Notes: generated by a model from the sequence alone, not told the origin. DNA of 64,000 nucleotides from Oenococcus sicerae (GCF_004102045.2 NZ_CP029684.2:682001-746000), one strand, 5' to 3'; shown: positions 53,145-62,704, counted from the first letter of the stretch. Numbers and translations: made by a program.

Positions 53145-53870
53145 ATGACAGCAGATGAATTTGCAGCAATACTTAAAACTAAGGGTCTGCCGATCTCTGA
53201 AAAAAATCTTGAATCCTTTCAAAAGTATCTTGATTTTTTGCTGGAATACAATCAAAAAGTTAATTTAACTGCAATCACTGATCCGAGTGATGTTTGGCTG
53301 AAACATTTTTATGATTCTTTGACACCACTGTTGTACCTGCCTAGTACCATTAAAAAAGTGTCATTGATCGATATTGGCTCAGGTGCTGGTTTTCCAGGAA
53401 TACCGCTGAGAATTATTGATTCGCGGCTGCAATTAACGTTACTGGATTCGCTACAAAAAAGAATTTCGTTTTTGGATCAATTAATTGAAAAATTGGCTTT
53501 AAAAAATGTTGAAACAGTTCATGGCCGAGCTGAAGATTTTGGCAAAAATCCTAATTATCGTGAGAAATTTGATTTTGCGATTGCGCGGGCTGTTTCTAAT
53601 ACGAATACCTTATTAGAGTTGCTTTTGCCTTTTGTCAAAGTTGGCGGCAAGGCTATTCTGATGAAATCAACTCATCATGAAAACGAGATTTTTGATGCTA
53701 GTAAGGCGCTAGAAGAGTTAGGCGGTCGTGTTGCGCAGACTTTTTCCTTTGAATTACCGAATGGCGACCCACGTGTTCTGATTACCATTGACAAAATCAA
53801 GCCGACCAAAAACCGTTATCCGAGAAAAGCCGGTACACCTTTAAAGTCGCCTATCGGTGGTAAACCATGA
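53145..53870 (+). CDS. rsmG: 16S rRNA (guanine527-N7)-methyltransferase RsmG
   Basis: Protein of 241 residues: AdoMet-binding IDIGSGAGFPGIPL near residue 80, LLDSLQKRISFLD, AIARAV. It methylates G527 of 16S rRNA; loss gives low-level streptomycin resistance in other bacteria. AAGGAGG precedes the start and the stop overlaps the parA start (ATGA). Confidence 0.95.
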   Translation: MTADEFAAILKTKGLPISEKNLESFQKYLDFLLEYNQKVNLTAITDPSDVWLKHFYDSLTPLLYLPSTIKKVSLIDIGSGAGFPGIPLRIIDSRLQLTLLDSLQKRISFLDQLIEKLALKNVETVHGRAEDFGKNPNYREKFDFAIARAVSNTNTLLELLLPFVKVGGKAILMKSTHHENEIFDASKALEELGGRVAQTFSFELPNGDPRVLITIDKIKPTKNRYPRKAGTPLKSPIGGKP

Positions 53871-54646
53871 CTAAAGTAATTGCGCTAGCTAATCAAAAGG
53901 GAGGTGTTGGCAAAACAACAACTGCTTTGAATTTAGCAGCTGGTCTTTTAAGGCATAACCAAAGCGTGCTGCTGATCGATTTGGATCCACAGTCCAATGC
54001 GACCTCGGGATCAGGTGTTGATAAAGAAGATATTACGAATGATGCGTATGATGTTTTAATTGCAAATAAAACGGCCAAGTCGGCTATTATTCACCGAAGC
54101 GATAATTTTGATATTTTGCCTTCATCAACTGAATTAGCCGGCGCTGAAATTGAATTGACGAAAAAAAAGGACCGGCAGACTCTCTTAAAAAGAAAGATTG
54201 CCAAGGAGAAAACAAATTATGATTTTGTTCTGATCGACAATCCACCGGCATTGGGATTATTGTCACTAAATTCCCTTACCGCAGCCGATTCAGTCCTGAT
54301 TCCGGTTCAAGCGGAATACTTCGCTTTAGAGGGATTAGCCCAATTAATGAAGACGATCGATCTAGTCAAAGAACATGGTAATTCAGGCTTGACGATTGAA
54401 GGAATTTTGATGACAATGACTACACACACGAAAATAAGCCGGCAGGTCGTTGCGGAGGTTGAAAAGCATTTTCCGGAAAAAACTTATGAAATAACAATTC
54501 CGAGAAATGTTCGTTTAACTGAAGCACCGAGTTTTGGTCAATCAATTTTTGATTTTGCGGGATTTTCATCGGGTGCACGAGCATACAATAAATTGGTAAA
54601 GGAAATTATTAGCGAAAATGGCAAAGAAGACAGTAAACCAAGTTGA
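53867..54646 (+). CDS. parA: Chromosome partitioning ATPase ParA (Soj)
   Basis: Protein of 259 residues with the deviant Walker A NQKGGVGKTTTALNLAAGL, the DLDPQSNATSGSG loop and VLIDNPPALG Walker B. Its ATP-bound dimer binds DNA and ParB stimulates hydrolysis, moving origins apart. Normal Soj size. It overlaps a small gene by 29 bases. Confidence 0.96.
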   Translation: MTKVIALANQKGGVGKTTTALNLAAGLLRHNQSVLLIDLDPQSNATSGSGVDKEDITNDAYDVLIANKTAKSAIIHRSDNFDILPSSTELAGAEIELTKKKDRQTLLKRKIAKEKTNYDFVLIDNPPALGLLSLNSLTAADSVLIPVQAEYFALEGLAQLMKTIDLVKEHGNSGLTIEGILMTMTTHTKISRQVVAEVEKHFPEKTYEITIPRNVRLTEAPSFGQSIFDFAGFSSGARAYNKLVKEIISENGKEDSKPS

Positions 54647-54824
54647 AATTATTCATACAGCTGGTGATTACCATTTGCATGAACAAAAAGTGAATGATTA
54701 CTTAAAATATTCCGGCGGCAAAGTCGTTGCTTCTTTTGTTGGCACGCCTAATGTGAATCATCACAATGAACCAGGTCATTTTTATACGATGATCGAATTT
54801 GAGGCGGTCGTAGATGGCGAATAA
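54618..54824 (+). CDS. Small protein between parA and parB
   Basis: A 68-residue frame overlapping the end of parA (29 bases) and the start of parB (11 bases). It begins MAKKTVNQVEIIHTAGDYH, then a strand-turn pattern (VASFVGTPNVNHHNE, FYTMIEFEAVV). The fold may resemble a small DUF4177-type beta protein, but I cannot assign a family. Interlocked overlap suggests translational coupling with the partition genes. Confidence 0.5.
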   Translation: MAKKTVNQVEIIHTAGDYHLHEQKVNDYLKYSGGKVVASFVGTPNVNHHNEPGHFYTMIEFEAVVDGE

Positions 54825-55698
54825 ACGTGGCTTAGGCCGCGGTATGGATGCTTTATTTTCAGATGAAGCCGATAAAAAAGAAGCGCAGGTTGTTGACAAG
54901 GTCGCTGACAAAAAAGATCAAGATAATGTTGTATTAAAGATCGCGATCACTTCTCTGGAAGCTAATCCTTTTCAGCCGCGAAAGACGTTTGATCAAGCAG
55001 CTTTATCAGAGCTGGCTGATTCCTTAAAGGAAAGCGGGCTGATTCAACCGATCGTCGTGCGCAAGCACGGAGATAAATATCAAATTGTGGCTGGAGAGCG
55101 TCGTTTTCGAGCGGCTAGATCAGCTGAATTAACACAAGTTCCAGTCATTGTGAAGTCCCTGTCTGACAACGCTATGATGGCTTTGTCGATCATTGAAAAC
55201 TTGCAGCGTGAAGACTTGAACCCCATCGAAGAAGCTCAAGGTATTAACGCTTATATGAAACAATTAACCTTGACCCAGGCTCAAGCAGCTGAAAAACTTG
55301 GTAAATCACGCGCTGCTATTGCAAATACGCTGCGCCTTTTGAATTTACCAGCGCAGGTTCAGCAACTGATTATTGAGGGTCAACTTTCAATGGGGCACGC
55401 ACGAGCTTTATTAGGCTTGGATGCGCAGTCCGATATGCTGCTTTTAGCTGATAAGGCCATCAAACAACAGCTGTCGGTTCGCCAAATTGAAGATATAGTT
55501 CGACACACCGCTAGTTCTAAGCAAAAGACGAATGCAAAAAAACCGTCAAATAGTATCTACATACAAGCCATCGAACAGCAGCTGGAAGACAAGTTTTCGA
55601 CCAAAATATCTTTGTCAAAGAAAAAACTGGAAATTAATTTCGCCAATAAAGACGAATTGAACCGAATTTTGGATTTACTGGGAGTTGATCTGAATTAA
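54814..55698 (+). CDS. parB: Chromosome partitioning protein ParB (Spo0J)
   Basis: Protein of 294 residues: N-terminal GLGRGMDALF motif for ParA contact, CTP-binding ParB/Srx region with NPFQPRKTF and AGERRFRAARSA, helix-turn-helix with TQAQAAEKLGKSRAAIANTLRLL, and a C-terminal dimer domain. It binds the two parS sites near 27 kb. Next gene overlaps its stop. Confidence 0.96.
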   Translation: MANKRGLGRGMDALFSDEADKKEAQVVDKVADKKDQDNVVLKIAITSLEANPFQPRKTFDQAALSELADSLKESGLIQPIVVRKHGDKYQIVAGERRFRAARSAELTQVPVIVKSLSDNAMMALSIIENLQREDLNPIEEAQGINAYMKQLTLTQAQAAEKLGKSRAAIANTLRLLNLPAQVQQLIIEGQLSMGHARALLGLDAQSDMLLLADKAIKQQLSVRQIEDIVRHTASSKQKTNAKKPSNSIYIQAIEQQLEDKFSTKISLSKKKLEINFANKDELNRILDLLGVDLN

Positions 55699-55877
55699 TG
55701 AATTATCAGTTGAATACAATTGTGGAAATGAAAAAGCCCCACGCTTGCGGGACAAATGCTTGGCAAATTATCCGTATGGGTGCGGATATTAAAATTGAAT
55801 GTACGAATTGCCATCGCGTTGTGATGATGACACGACAGGATTTTAAAAAGCGTTTAAACAAAATCATTAAAGACTGA
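55698..55877 (+). CDS. DUF951 family small protein
   Basis: A 59-residue protein: MNYQLNTIVEMKKPHACGTN, QIIRMGADIKIECTNCHRVV, DFKKRLNKIIKD. The Cys-x-Gly and Cys-x-x-Cys pattern suggests a zinc site. DUF951 genes follow parB (spo0J) and precede ychF in many Firmicutes; function unknown. Its ATG overlaps the parB stop (TAATG). Confidence 0.85.
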   Translation: MNYQLNTIVEMKKPHACGTNAWQIIRMGADIKIECTNCHRVVMMTRQDFKKRLNKIIKD

Positions 55878-55941
55878 CTGATTCAGCCTTTTTTATTTGC
55901 AATCAATTAAATAGTAGAATTAGGATGAATTAGGAGTAAAT

Positions 55942-57045
55942 ATGTCATTAACTGCAGGAATTGTCGGCCTCCCGAACGTCGGCAAATCAACATTATTTAA
56001 CGCGATTACGAAAGCAGGGGCCGAGATGGCCAACTATCCCTTTGCAACTATTGAACCGAACGTTGGCGTTGTTGAGGTGCCCGATGATCGTTTGGCGAGA
56101 ATTCAAGCCATTGAACCAGCTGATAAAGTGGTACCGACGACTTTTGAATTTACAGATATTGCCGGCATTGTCAAAGGCGCTTCTCAAGGTGAAGGCCTGG
56201 GTAATAAATTTTTGGAAAATATTCGTCAAACAGATGCGATCATTCAAGTGGTCCGTGCTTTTGAAGATTCCGAAATCACACACGTCTCCGGCAAGGTTGA
56301 TCCAGTCGAGGATATTGAAACGATCAACACAGAATTGATTATTGCCGACTTGGAGCAGATCAATAATCGTTATGCAAAAGTTGAAAAAGCTGCCTTGAAT
56401 TCTAAAGAAAAAACTGCAATTGCGGAGTACAATGTTTTAAAAAAAATTAAACCTGTTTTAGAAAGCGGCCAGCCGGTTCGCAGCTTGTCATTTGATGAAG
56501 AGGAAAAGAAGATCGTTCATAATCTGTTCTTTTTGACCGATAAACCGATGCTGTATGTTGCCAATATTGCTGAAGATGATATGGCTGATCCGACTAAATC
56601 GCTCCTTTATCAAGCGGTGGCGGATTATGCAGCTAAGGATCAGGCTGAAGTGATCGGTCTAGCAGCTAAGACTGAGGAAGAAATTTCTGAAATGGACGAT
56701 AGCGATAAACAAGATTTCTTAGAAATGGCGGGTGCTAGCGAACCAGGACTGAACAAATTGATCAGGACAGCTTATCACTTGTTAGGTTTACGGACATTTT
56801 TTACGGCCGGCGGGAAAGAAACAAAGGCGTGGACTTTTAAGACTGGCATGAAAGCACCACAGGTTGCGGGTATTATCCATTCTGATTTTGAACGCGGCTT
56901 CATTCGTGCCGAAACAATTAGTTTCACTGATTTAGATACTTTAGGTTCGGTAGCGGCGGTTAAATCAGCTGGCAAACTGCGTTCTGAAGGTAAAGAATAT
57001 TTGGTACAGGATGGCGACATTATCAATTTTCGCTTCAATGTTTAA
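55942..57045 (+). CDS. ychF: Redox-regulated ATPase YchF (Obg family)
   Basis: Protein of 367 residues: P-loop GLPNVGKSTLFNAIT (residues 8-22), FTDIAGIVKGASQGEGLGNKFL switch, coiled-coil insertion and a C-terminal TGS domain ending in DGDIINFRFNV. It prefers ATP and associates with ribosomes. GGAG precedes the ATG; a terminator follows. Confidence 0.96.
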   Translation: MSLTAGIVGLPNVGKSTLFNAITKAGAEMANYPFATIEPNVGVVEVPDDRLARIQAIEPADKVVPTTFEFTDIAGIVKGASQGEGLGNKFLENIRQTDAIIQVVRAFEDSEITHVSGKVDPVEDIETINTELIIADLEQINNRYAKVEKAALNSKEKTAIAEYNVLKKIKPVLESGQPVRSLSFDEEEKKIVHNLFFLTDKPMLYVANIAEDDMADPTKSLLYQAVADYAAKDQAEVIGLAAKTEEEISEMDDSDKQDFLEMAGASEPGLNKLIRTAYHLLGLRTFFTAGGKETKAWTFKTGMKAPQVAGIIHSDFERGFIRAETISFTDLDTLGSVAAVKSAGKLRSEGKEYLVQDGDIINFRFNV

Positions 57046-57066
57046 TCAGATAGATCAACACAAAAT

Positions 57067-57092
57067 AAAAGACCCTTGATCGGGTCTTTTTC
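57067..57092 (+). terminator. Terminator after ychF
   Basis: AAAAGACCC and GGGTCTTTT around a six-base loop with five T. Confidence 0.85.
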
Positions 57093-57145
57093 AGTATAAT
57101 TATTATCAGTCAACATCTTTATGAAACACGAATTAGCCACGACAT

Positions 57146-57871
57146 ATGACAGCTCGCTATATTGAAATTTACCAACAACTGAAAACAGGCATCGTCGAGG
57201 AAAAATATCCCGCAGACTCTTTTTTACCTAGCGAGGCCAAGATCGCTGACCAGTTTTCGTGTTCTCGAGATACAGTCCGCAAAGCGTTATTACGTCTTGA
57301 CGAAGACGGCTTTATTCAAAAACAGCATGGACGTGGGTCACAAGTTTTAAAACACAGCTTGATTAATTTTCCAATTTCCGGTCTGACCAGTTTTCAAGAA
57401 TTAAAAGAAGTCCAAGGCTTGGATGCAGCTACAAAAGTTGTTTTATTTGAGACGATAAAGTCTGATCCCAGCAACTATCACAAGACTGCTTTTCCGATCG
57501 GCACGAATTTGTATCATATTATCCGTGTACGTAATATCGACGGTCTGGCTAGCGTCATCGATGAGGATTATTTTGACCAAAAAATTGTCCCTCATATGAC
57601 AGCGAAAATTGCCAGCGGCTCTATTTATGATTATTTGGAGAATACAGAAAAATTGATCATTGCTTATGCGGAGAAATCAGTTACAGCTGAATTGGTGACG
57701 TCAACAGACCGTAAATGGATGCCAAATCTTGCAGTGCAGGAAAACCGCCTAATTCAAGTAGAGAGCCGTGTGCACTTGGCTGATACGACTTATTTTCAGC
57801 ATACGATCAGTCGCCATCGTCCCGATAAATTCCAGTTTAACGAATTTTCTCGTCGACAAAAAACATTTTAA
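57146..57871 (+). CDS. treR: Trehalose operon repressor TreR (GntR/HutC family)
   Basis: Protein of 241 residues: N-terminal GntR winged helix (FLPSEAKIADQFSCSRDTVRKALLRLDEDGFI) and UTRA effector domain (FPIGTNLYHIIRVRNID, VIDEDYF). It converges with the trehalose operon. A palindrome suitable as its operator lies at the operon promoter. Its ligand is expected to be trehalose 6-phosphate. Confidence 0.9.
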   Translation: MTARYIEIYQQLKTGIVEEKYPADSFLPSEAKIADQFSCSRDTVRKALLRLDEDGFIQKQHGRGSQVLKHSLINFPISGLTSFQELKEVQGLDAATKVVLFETIKSDPSNYHKTAFPIGTNLYHIIRVRNIDGLASVIDEDYFDQKIVPHMTAKIASGSIYDYLENTEKLIIAYAEKSVTAELVTSTDRKWMPNLAVQENRLIQVESRVHLADTTYFQHTISRHRPDKFQFNEFSRRQKTF

Positions 57872-57897
57872 AAACCCAATTGATAGTGGCTGGGTTT
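57871..57897 (-). terminator. Terminator of the trehalose operon
   Basis: On the minus strand AAACCCA and TGGGTTT around a 12-base loop with five T, just beyond the phosphotrehalase stop codon. Confidence 0.7.
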
Positions 57898-57901
57898 ACT
57901 A

Positions 57902-59548
57902 TTAATATTTAATTGCAAGCGTTTCATAAGGTCTGATAACTAAATGATGAGTGATTTTTGCGTCTGGATAATTAGCCAGCAAAATTTTGCCATCAAGAAT
58001 CTTGTCTGTCAAGTCTAAGCTAGTTGCTGCTTCACCGAAGTGATTAATAACCAGCAGTGTTTGATTCTGATAATGCCTTGTGAAGGCGATCACCTCTGGC
58101 ACATCATTGAAAACAGCTTGATAATCTCCTTTGACAATCACACTTTCTTGTTTTCTCAACGTAATTAAGCGCTGGTAAAAATGAAAGAGACCGTTGGGAT
58201 CCTTGACATCTTTTTCAACATTAATATTGTTGTAGTTGCCATTTGCCAACCAGGGCTGGTGGGTAGAGAAACCGCCATAATTGCTAGCGTTCCATTGCAT
58301 CGGTATTCTAGCGTTATCACGAGATTTGCTTTTAATAATGGCAAAAGCTTCTTCGGCTGTTTTGCCTTGAGCTAATAAGGCATTGTAAGCATTGTGGGAT
58401 TCAACGTCAACATAATCCTTCATGGACTGAAAATCCGGGTCCGTCATGCCAATTTCCTCGCCCATGTAAATATAAGGTGTACCACGATTTAAATGAATGG
58501 TCGCGGCCAGCATTTGTGCACCTAAACGATGGTATTTAGGATCGGTAATAAAACGATTAATTGCACGCGGCTGATCGTGATTATTCCAAAACCATGCCGG
58601 CCAGCCATCTCCGTCGGATAAACCTTCTCCCCATTGCTGCAGAATTTGCCTTAATTGACGAAAATCGTAGGGTATTTTGGTCCATTTATTGCCATTATCA
58701 TAGTCAACTTTTAAATGGTGAAAACTAAAAGCCATTGATAATTCATGTCGATTCGGTTTCGTGTAGGCAATGGCGTTTTCAATCGTCGTCGAACTTAATT
58801 CACCAACAGTTAGAATATTCTCATGTTCTGTAAAGACATCTTGATTGATCTTTTGCAAGTAGTTATGCACGATCGCTTTGTCTGTATACATCTCTTTGCC
58901 ATCACCAGCGTTAGGGTCATCTATTAGCTGTTGATCTTTACCGACGACATTGATCACATCAAAGCGAAAACCTTTTACGCCCTTAGCCAGCCAGAATTTT
59001 AACACATGCTCTAATTCCAAAATCACAGCTGGATTACGCCAATTTAAGTCAGCCTGTGAGACATCATATAAATGAAGGTAATCTAAGCTGCCGCTGCCAA
59101 ATGCTGCCCAAGCACTACCGCCGAATTTTGATCGCCAATTGGTCGGTGCAGAACCATCGGCCTTTTTTGGCCGTAGCAAGTAGTAATCTTGGTACTTTTT
59201 ATCGCCTGCTAAGGCTTTTTGAAACCATTCGTGAGCGACTGAGGTGTGGTTGAAAACCATATCCATCATGATACCGATTTTTAGATCCGCTGCTTTGGCC
59301 ACGAGTTCTTCAAAATCCCGCATATTACCGAAAATTGGATCAATTGCACAATAGTCGCTAATATCATAGCCGTTGTCTCGTTGTGGAGAGGGGAAAATCG
59401 GATTAATCCATAAATAATCAATGCCTAATTTGGATAAATAGGGTAATTTTTCAACAATGCCCTGTAAATCACCGATACCATCACCGTTACTATCCTTGAA
59501 GGATTTTGGGTAAACTTGATAAACAACTTTGTTTCCAATATTTGACAT
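57902..59548 (-). CDS. treA: Alpha,alpha-phosphotrehalase (GH13)
   Basis: Protein of 548 residues: catalytic (alpha/beta)8 of GH13 with VYQVYPKSFKDSNGDGIGDL, MDMVFNHTS, GFRFDVINVV (nucleophile Asp), GELSST (acid Glu) and FWNNHDQPRA. It splits trehalose 6-phosphate into glucose and glucose 6-phosphate. Operon context with trehalose EIIBC and TreR supports this over oligo-1,6-glucosidase, which is similar in sequence. Confidence 0.9.
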   Translation of the reverse strand: MSNIGNKVVYQVYPKSFKDSNGDGIGDLQGIVEKLPYLSKLGIDYLWINPIFPSPQRDNGYDISDYCAIDPIFGNMRDFEELVAKAADLKIGIMMDMVFNHTSVAHEWFQKALAGDKKYQDYYLLRPKKADGSAPTNWRSKFGGSAWAAFGSGSLDYLHLYDVSQADLNWRNPAVILELEHVLKFWLAKGVKGFRFDVINVVGKDQQLIDDPNAGDGKEMYTDKAIVHNYLQKINQDVFTEHENILTVGELSSTTIENAIAYTKPNRHELSMAFSFHHLKVDYDNGNKWTKIPYDFRQLRQILQQWGEGLSDGDGWPAWFWNNHDQPRAINRFITDPKYHRLGAQMLAATIHLNRGTPYIYMGEEIGMTDPDFQSMKDYVDVESHNAYNALLAQGKTAEEAFAIIKSKSRDNARIPMQWNASNYGGFSTHQPWLANGNYNNINVEKDVKDPNGLFHFYQRLITLRKQESVIVKGDYQAVFNDVPEVIAFTRHYQNQTLLVINHFGEAATSLDLTDKILDGKILLANYPDAKITHHLVIRPYETLAIKY

Positions 59549-59568
59549 AAACCCTTCCTTAATAGTTT

Positions 59569-61077
59569 TTAGCTAACTGCATCTTTAAAGACGTTTTTCT
59601 TTTCAACGTTTCTTACTTGATCGACATCACTGTCTTTAAATCCCCAGAAGTAAACACAAACAAAGGAAACGATCGTGGTGATCGTACTAGCAATCACAAA
59701 GATCCAGATGTTATTCGGATTTGTTTTTGAGAAGAAGGACGGAAAGCCGATCCATGATCCAGTAAAACCGAACATATTAATTTTCATGAGACCGGCAATA
59801 AAAGCACCAACAGCGCTACCAATACTTGCCATCCAAAAGACACGACCATATTTTAAGTTAATGCCATACATTGCAGGTTCGGTCACACCGGCAAACCCAG
59901 AAAGGGCACCAGCTAATGACAAACTTTTAATATCGGTTTTCTTTGTTTTAGCCCAAACTGCTAAGGCACCAGCTCCCTGAGCGATCATTGTGAAGTTGAC
60001 CAGACCGTTCAAGACTGAATGTCCTGTTAAAGCGATGTCATTAGAAATTAACGGTATAACCATCCAATGCAGACCGAAGATGACTAGACATTGATAGAAA
60101 GCACCGATCACTAATCCGGCAATTGCTTCGTTGGATGTGACTAAGAAATTGATGATAGCTGCTAGACCAGAAGAAATAAGTGATATTGCAGGGCCCATTA
60201 AGACGAGCACAGCTGATGTCACGATAAAAAGTGTAAACAGTGGTTGGAAAATAGAACGCAAACTCAGTGGCAACACCTTCTTGAGCCAATTGCCGACTGG
60301 TCTCGCTAGCCAAGCTGCGAAAATAATTGGGAAAATTGAAAACGAATATTGTGGAATATGAACCGGAATACCAAAGAAGCTAGCATTCAGTGGAATACCA
60401 AATAAGGTGGTCATACCCTTAACTGGCGCCTCCCATAAAGCCGCTATTGTTGGATGAACTAAAACACCACCAATCGCAGCTACGACAATTGGATCTGATT
60501 TTAATTGTTTGGCAGCTGTATATCCAACAAGGATCGGCAAGAAATAAAAGGTCGAGTCGCCCATAGCGTTGATGATGATATAGGTTGTTGATTTCACATC
60601 GATCCAGCCTAAATTAAAAGTAAACAAAGTCAAAAAGCCTTTTAAAATACCAGAGGCTGCCAGCAAACCAATAATTGGAATCATTGAGCCTGTGATAGTA
60701 CCAACAAGCAGCTGGAAGGCATAAACGACCCAGCCCCACAAATTGGTCGGCCGTTTTTCCACTACCGCCTGTGTGTCTGCCACTGCTTGATCGGTAGCGG
60801 CTTGATCAACAACTGAATCACCTAATTGAGCAACGACCTCATCGTAAACATCCGTGACTGCTGGCCCGATGACAACTTGGTATTGGCCAAGAGCGGCATT
60901 GTAAACGGCACCAGCGATTCCCGGTAAATTAGAAACTTTTGCTGTATCAGCTTTTTTTTCATCTTTCAGATAAAATCGTAATCGAGTAATACAATGAATC
61001 ACTTTATCAACATTACTAGCGCCGCCGACGCCATCAATAATGTCGCTGGCGAGCTTTTTATAATCTTGTTTTGCCAT
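59569..61077 (-). CDS. treB: PTS trehalose transporter EIIBC
   Basis: Protein of 502 residues: EIIB domain with the phosphorylated Cys in DKVIHCITRLRFYL near residue 28, linker, and a ten-helix EIIC domain (glucose superfamily) with GFAGVTEPAMYGINLKYGRV. It imports and phosphorylates trehalose. It has no EIIA domain, which is encoded by the next gene upstream. Confidence 0.9.
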   Translation of the reverse strand: MAKQDYKKLASDIIDGVGGASNVDKVIHCITRLRFYLKDEKKADTAKVSNLPGIAGAVYNAALGQYQVVIGPAVTDVYDEVVAQLGDSVVDQAATDQAVADTQAVVEKRPTNLWGWVVYAFQLLVGTITGSMIPIIGLLAASGILKGFLTLFTFNLGWIDVKSTTYIIINAMGDSTFYFLPILVGYTAAKQLKSDPIVVAAIGGVLVHPTIAALWEAPVKGMTTLFGIPLNASFFGIPVHIPQYSFSIFPIIFAAWLARPVGNWLKKVLPLSLRSIFQPLFTLFIVTSAVLVLMGPAISLISSGLAAIINFLVTSNEAIAGLVIGAFYQCLVIFGLHWMVIPLISNDIALTGHSVLNGLVNFTMIAQGAGALAVWAKTKKTDIKSLSLAGALSGFAGVTEPAMYGINLKYGRVFWMASIGSAVGAFIAGLMKINMFGFTGSWIGFPSFFSKTNPNNIWIFVIASTITTIVSFVCVYFWGFKDSDVDQVRNVEKKNVFKDAVS

Positions 61078-61097
61078 AATAACCCCCTTAATGAAAT

Positions 61098-61586
61098 TTA
61101 TTTAGCCTGAGCACGACCGATAATTTTTCCTGCTTCAGCTGACCCATAATTTACAGAAAAATCATCGAGTGCGTCCTTAGAATTAGTGATCAGCACCATG
61201 GTACTTGCAGGGAAACCAGCATCTTTGATAGCCTGCCAGTCAACTTCTGTAATTTTGTCACCGCCATTGACAACATCCCCAATTTGAACAAGTAGTTTAA
61301 AGGGTTTTCCACCCATGCTGACTGTGTCAATGCCGATATGGACCAGGACTTCCAGACCATCGGCTCGCTTAAATCCAACTGCATGTGGCTGAGCGGCAGT
61401 TACTTGGCCGGATACTGGTGCCAGTATTGGACCGCCTGTTGGTTCGACCGCGAAACCTTCACCCATCATTTTTTGTGCGAAAACAGGATCCGATACGGTG
61501 GTTAGCTCAACAACTTTTCCACTCACTGGCACATAAAGATTTTGATCATCAATTAAAGTCTTTTTCTTTTTTCCTAAACCGAACAT
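61098..61586 (-). CDS. PTS EIIA component, glucose type
   Basis: Protein of 162 residues of the glucose-type EIIA family. The active His is in VLVHIGIDTVSMGGKPF; the partner His is in QPHAVGFKRADG. It passes phosphate from HPr to EIIBC. It is first in the trehalose operon, with GGAGG ahead of the start. It may also serve other EIIBC proteins. Confidence 0.9.
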   Translation of the reverse strand: MFGLGKKKKTLIDDQNLYVPVSGKVVELTTVSDPVFAQKMMGEGFAVEPTGGPILAPVSGQVTAAQPHAVGFKRADGLEVLVHIGIDTVSMGGKPFKLLVQIGDVVNGGDKITEVDWQAIKDAGFPASTMVLITNSKDALDDFSVNYGSAEAGKIIGRAQAK

Positions 61587-61599
61587 CTTGCCTCCTAAC

Positions 61600-61611
61600 T
61601 TGTACGTACAA
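61600..61611. promoter_or_regulatory. TreR operator candidate
   Basis: TTGTACGTACAA, a perfect 12-base palindrome of the GntR/HutC type, between the operon promoter and the EIIA start. Bacillus TreR binds a TTGTATATACAA-like site. Confidence 0.7.
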
Positions 61612-61628
61612 CATTGAAATACAACTTA

Positions 61629-61657
61629 ATCATAATCAATAAATGACATAATTGCAA
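61629..61657 (-). promoter_or_regulatory. Promoter of the trehalose operon
   Basis: On the minus strand TTGCAA (61657-61652), 17-base spacer, TATGAT (61634-61629). The -35 element lies in the catabolite site. Confidence 0.75.
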
Positions 61658-61666
61658 GCGGTTACA
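61652..61666. promoter_or_regulatory. Catabolite-responsive element (cre)
   Basis: TTGCAAGCGGTTACA fits the CcpA consensus WTGNAANCGNWNNCW at every fixed position and overlaps the -35 box, so CcpA would repress the operon when preferred sugars are present. Confidence 0.85.
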
Positions 61667-61894
61667 TTGGTCACTTCAAAAAATAATCTCACAAAGATAT
61701 TGGTTGGCAAAGATGTTTAATAGGTGTGATGTGTTTCTTTCGGAAAAAATAATTCTCTTTGAAATGGCGTTATTTATCGTTGTGAAAACTGTGATATGTG
61801 TCATTAGGGCAAAATATTTGTAATCATTCTCAGATAGTCTCGATAATCTTAAGAATTTGTTCGCCTTTTTAGTATAATTTTACACGGAGGCTTA

Positions 61895-62704
61895 ATGACA
61901 AATTCCGAACTTTCTAAACGAAATCAGGAGTTTATTTTTCATTTAACGAAACTTTTGTCTCAATCCAAAAGTTTCAATGATGAGAAAACAAATTCAACTA
62001 TCGCAGAGCTACAAGAAAAACTGTTGACTGGACAAAAGACCGGTAAGACCGCTCGCCAGCTTTTTGGTACGCCAACAGAATATTTTCAGGATCTGACAGA
62101 TCCAAAAGCTGCAGCGGCTCGTCGTAAAAAACTTGCACAGCAAGGGCATCATCAAGCAGCTGCATCTTCAGCTGCTGATGCGCGGCGTCCAAAAATTACG
62201 CAGCAATTATTTGAATATAGTTTTTGGACTGAATTCTTAGACACTGCCTGGACTTTGCTGATTATGTTTTCAGCGATGTATGCGCTGACTGCTGCTTTGG
62301 GAACATCATCTAAGAAAGTACAAGGCGTAGGCTTGGTATCACTCTTTGTTCTATCTATCGTTGCTGGTGCAGTGTATGTTTTTGCAACGCGAGTTCTGAG
62401 TCCGGATCCTAGTAAAAAAGAACGGCGTCCAGTCTGGCAAAGAATACTGTTATTGCTGTTGGCGTTGGCGGCTCTGTTCATTGTGTTCACAGCTGCTACT
62501 TTGCTCCCAGCTGTGATCAACCCGGCATTAAGTGCTCTTTGGCTGTTTATCATTGCGATCGTGTCAGGTGTTTCTTATTATTTTTGGAGAAAGCAAAGTT
62601 CTTTGCCCAAAGGTATTCTAATTATTGGCAGCTTGGCAACTAATGCAACACTTCAGTATCGTCAAAAATATCCAAAAGCCAAGAAAGCGAGAAGCAAAAA
62701 ATAA
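61895..62704 (+). CDS. DUF1129 family membrane protein
   Basis: Protein of 269 residues: a soluble N-terminal part (about 1-105, with QLFGTPTEYFQDLTD), then four to five hydrophobic helices (about 118-245) and a basic tail. Matches DUF1129, a family of lactic acid bacteria with unknown function. CGGAGG precedes the ATG. The stop is shared with the next gene (TAATG), so the protein is likely coupled to the two-component system. Confidence 0.8.
   Translation: MTNSELSKRNQEFIFHLTKLLSQSKSFNDEKTNSTIAELQEKLLTGQKTGKTARQLFGTPTEYFQDLTDPKAAAARRKKLAQQGHHQAAASSAADARRPKITQQLFEYSFWTEFLDTAWTLLIMFSAMYALTAALGTSSKKVQGVGLVSLFVLSIVAGAVYVFATRVLSPDPSKKERRPVWQRILLLLLALAALFIVFTAATLLPAVINPALSALWLFIIAIVSGVSYYFWRKQSSLPKGILIIGSLATNATLQYRQKYPKAKKARSKK

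Noticed and set aside
53764-53780. CACGTG inside rsmG as a third parS
   Set aside because: The flanking bases do not match the parS consensus; the same is true of CACGTG near 4698.
57911-57926. Second cre in the end of treA
   Set aside because: TTGCAAGCGTTTCAT misses the fixed C near the 3' end and lies within coding sequence far from a promoter.
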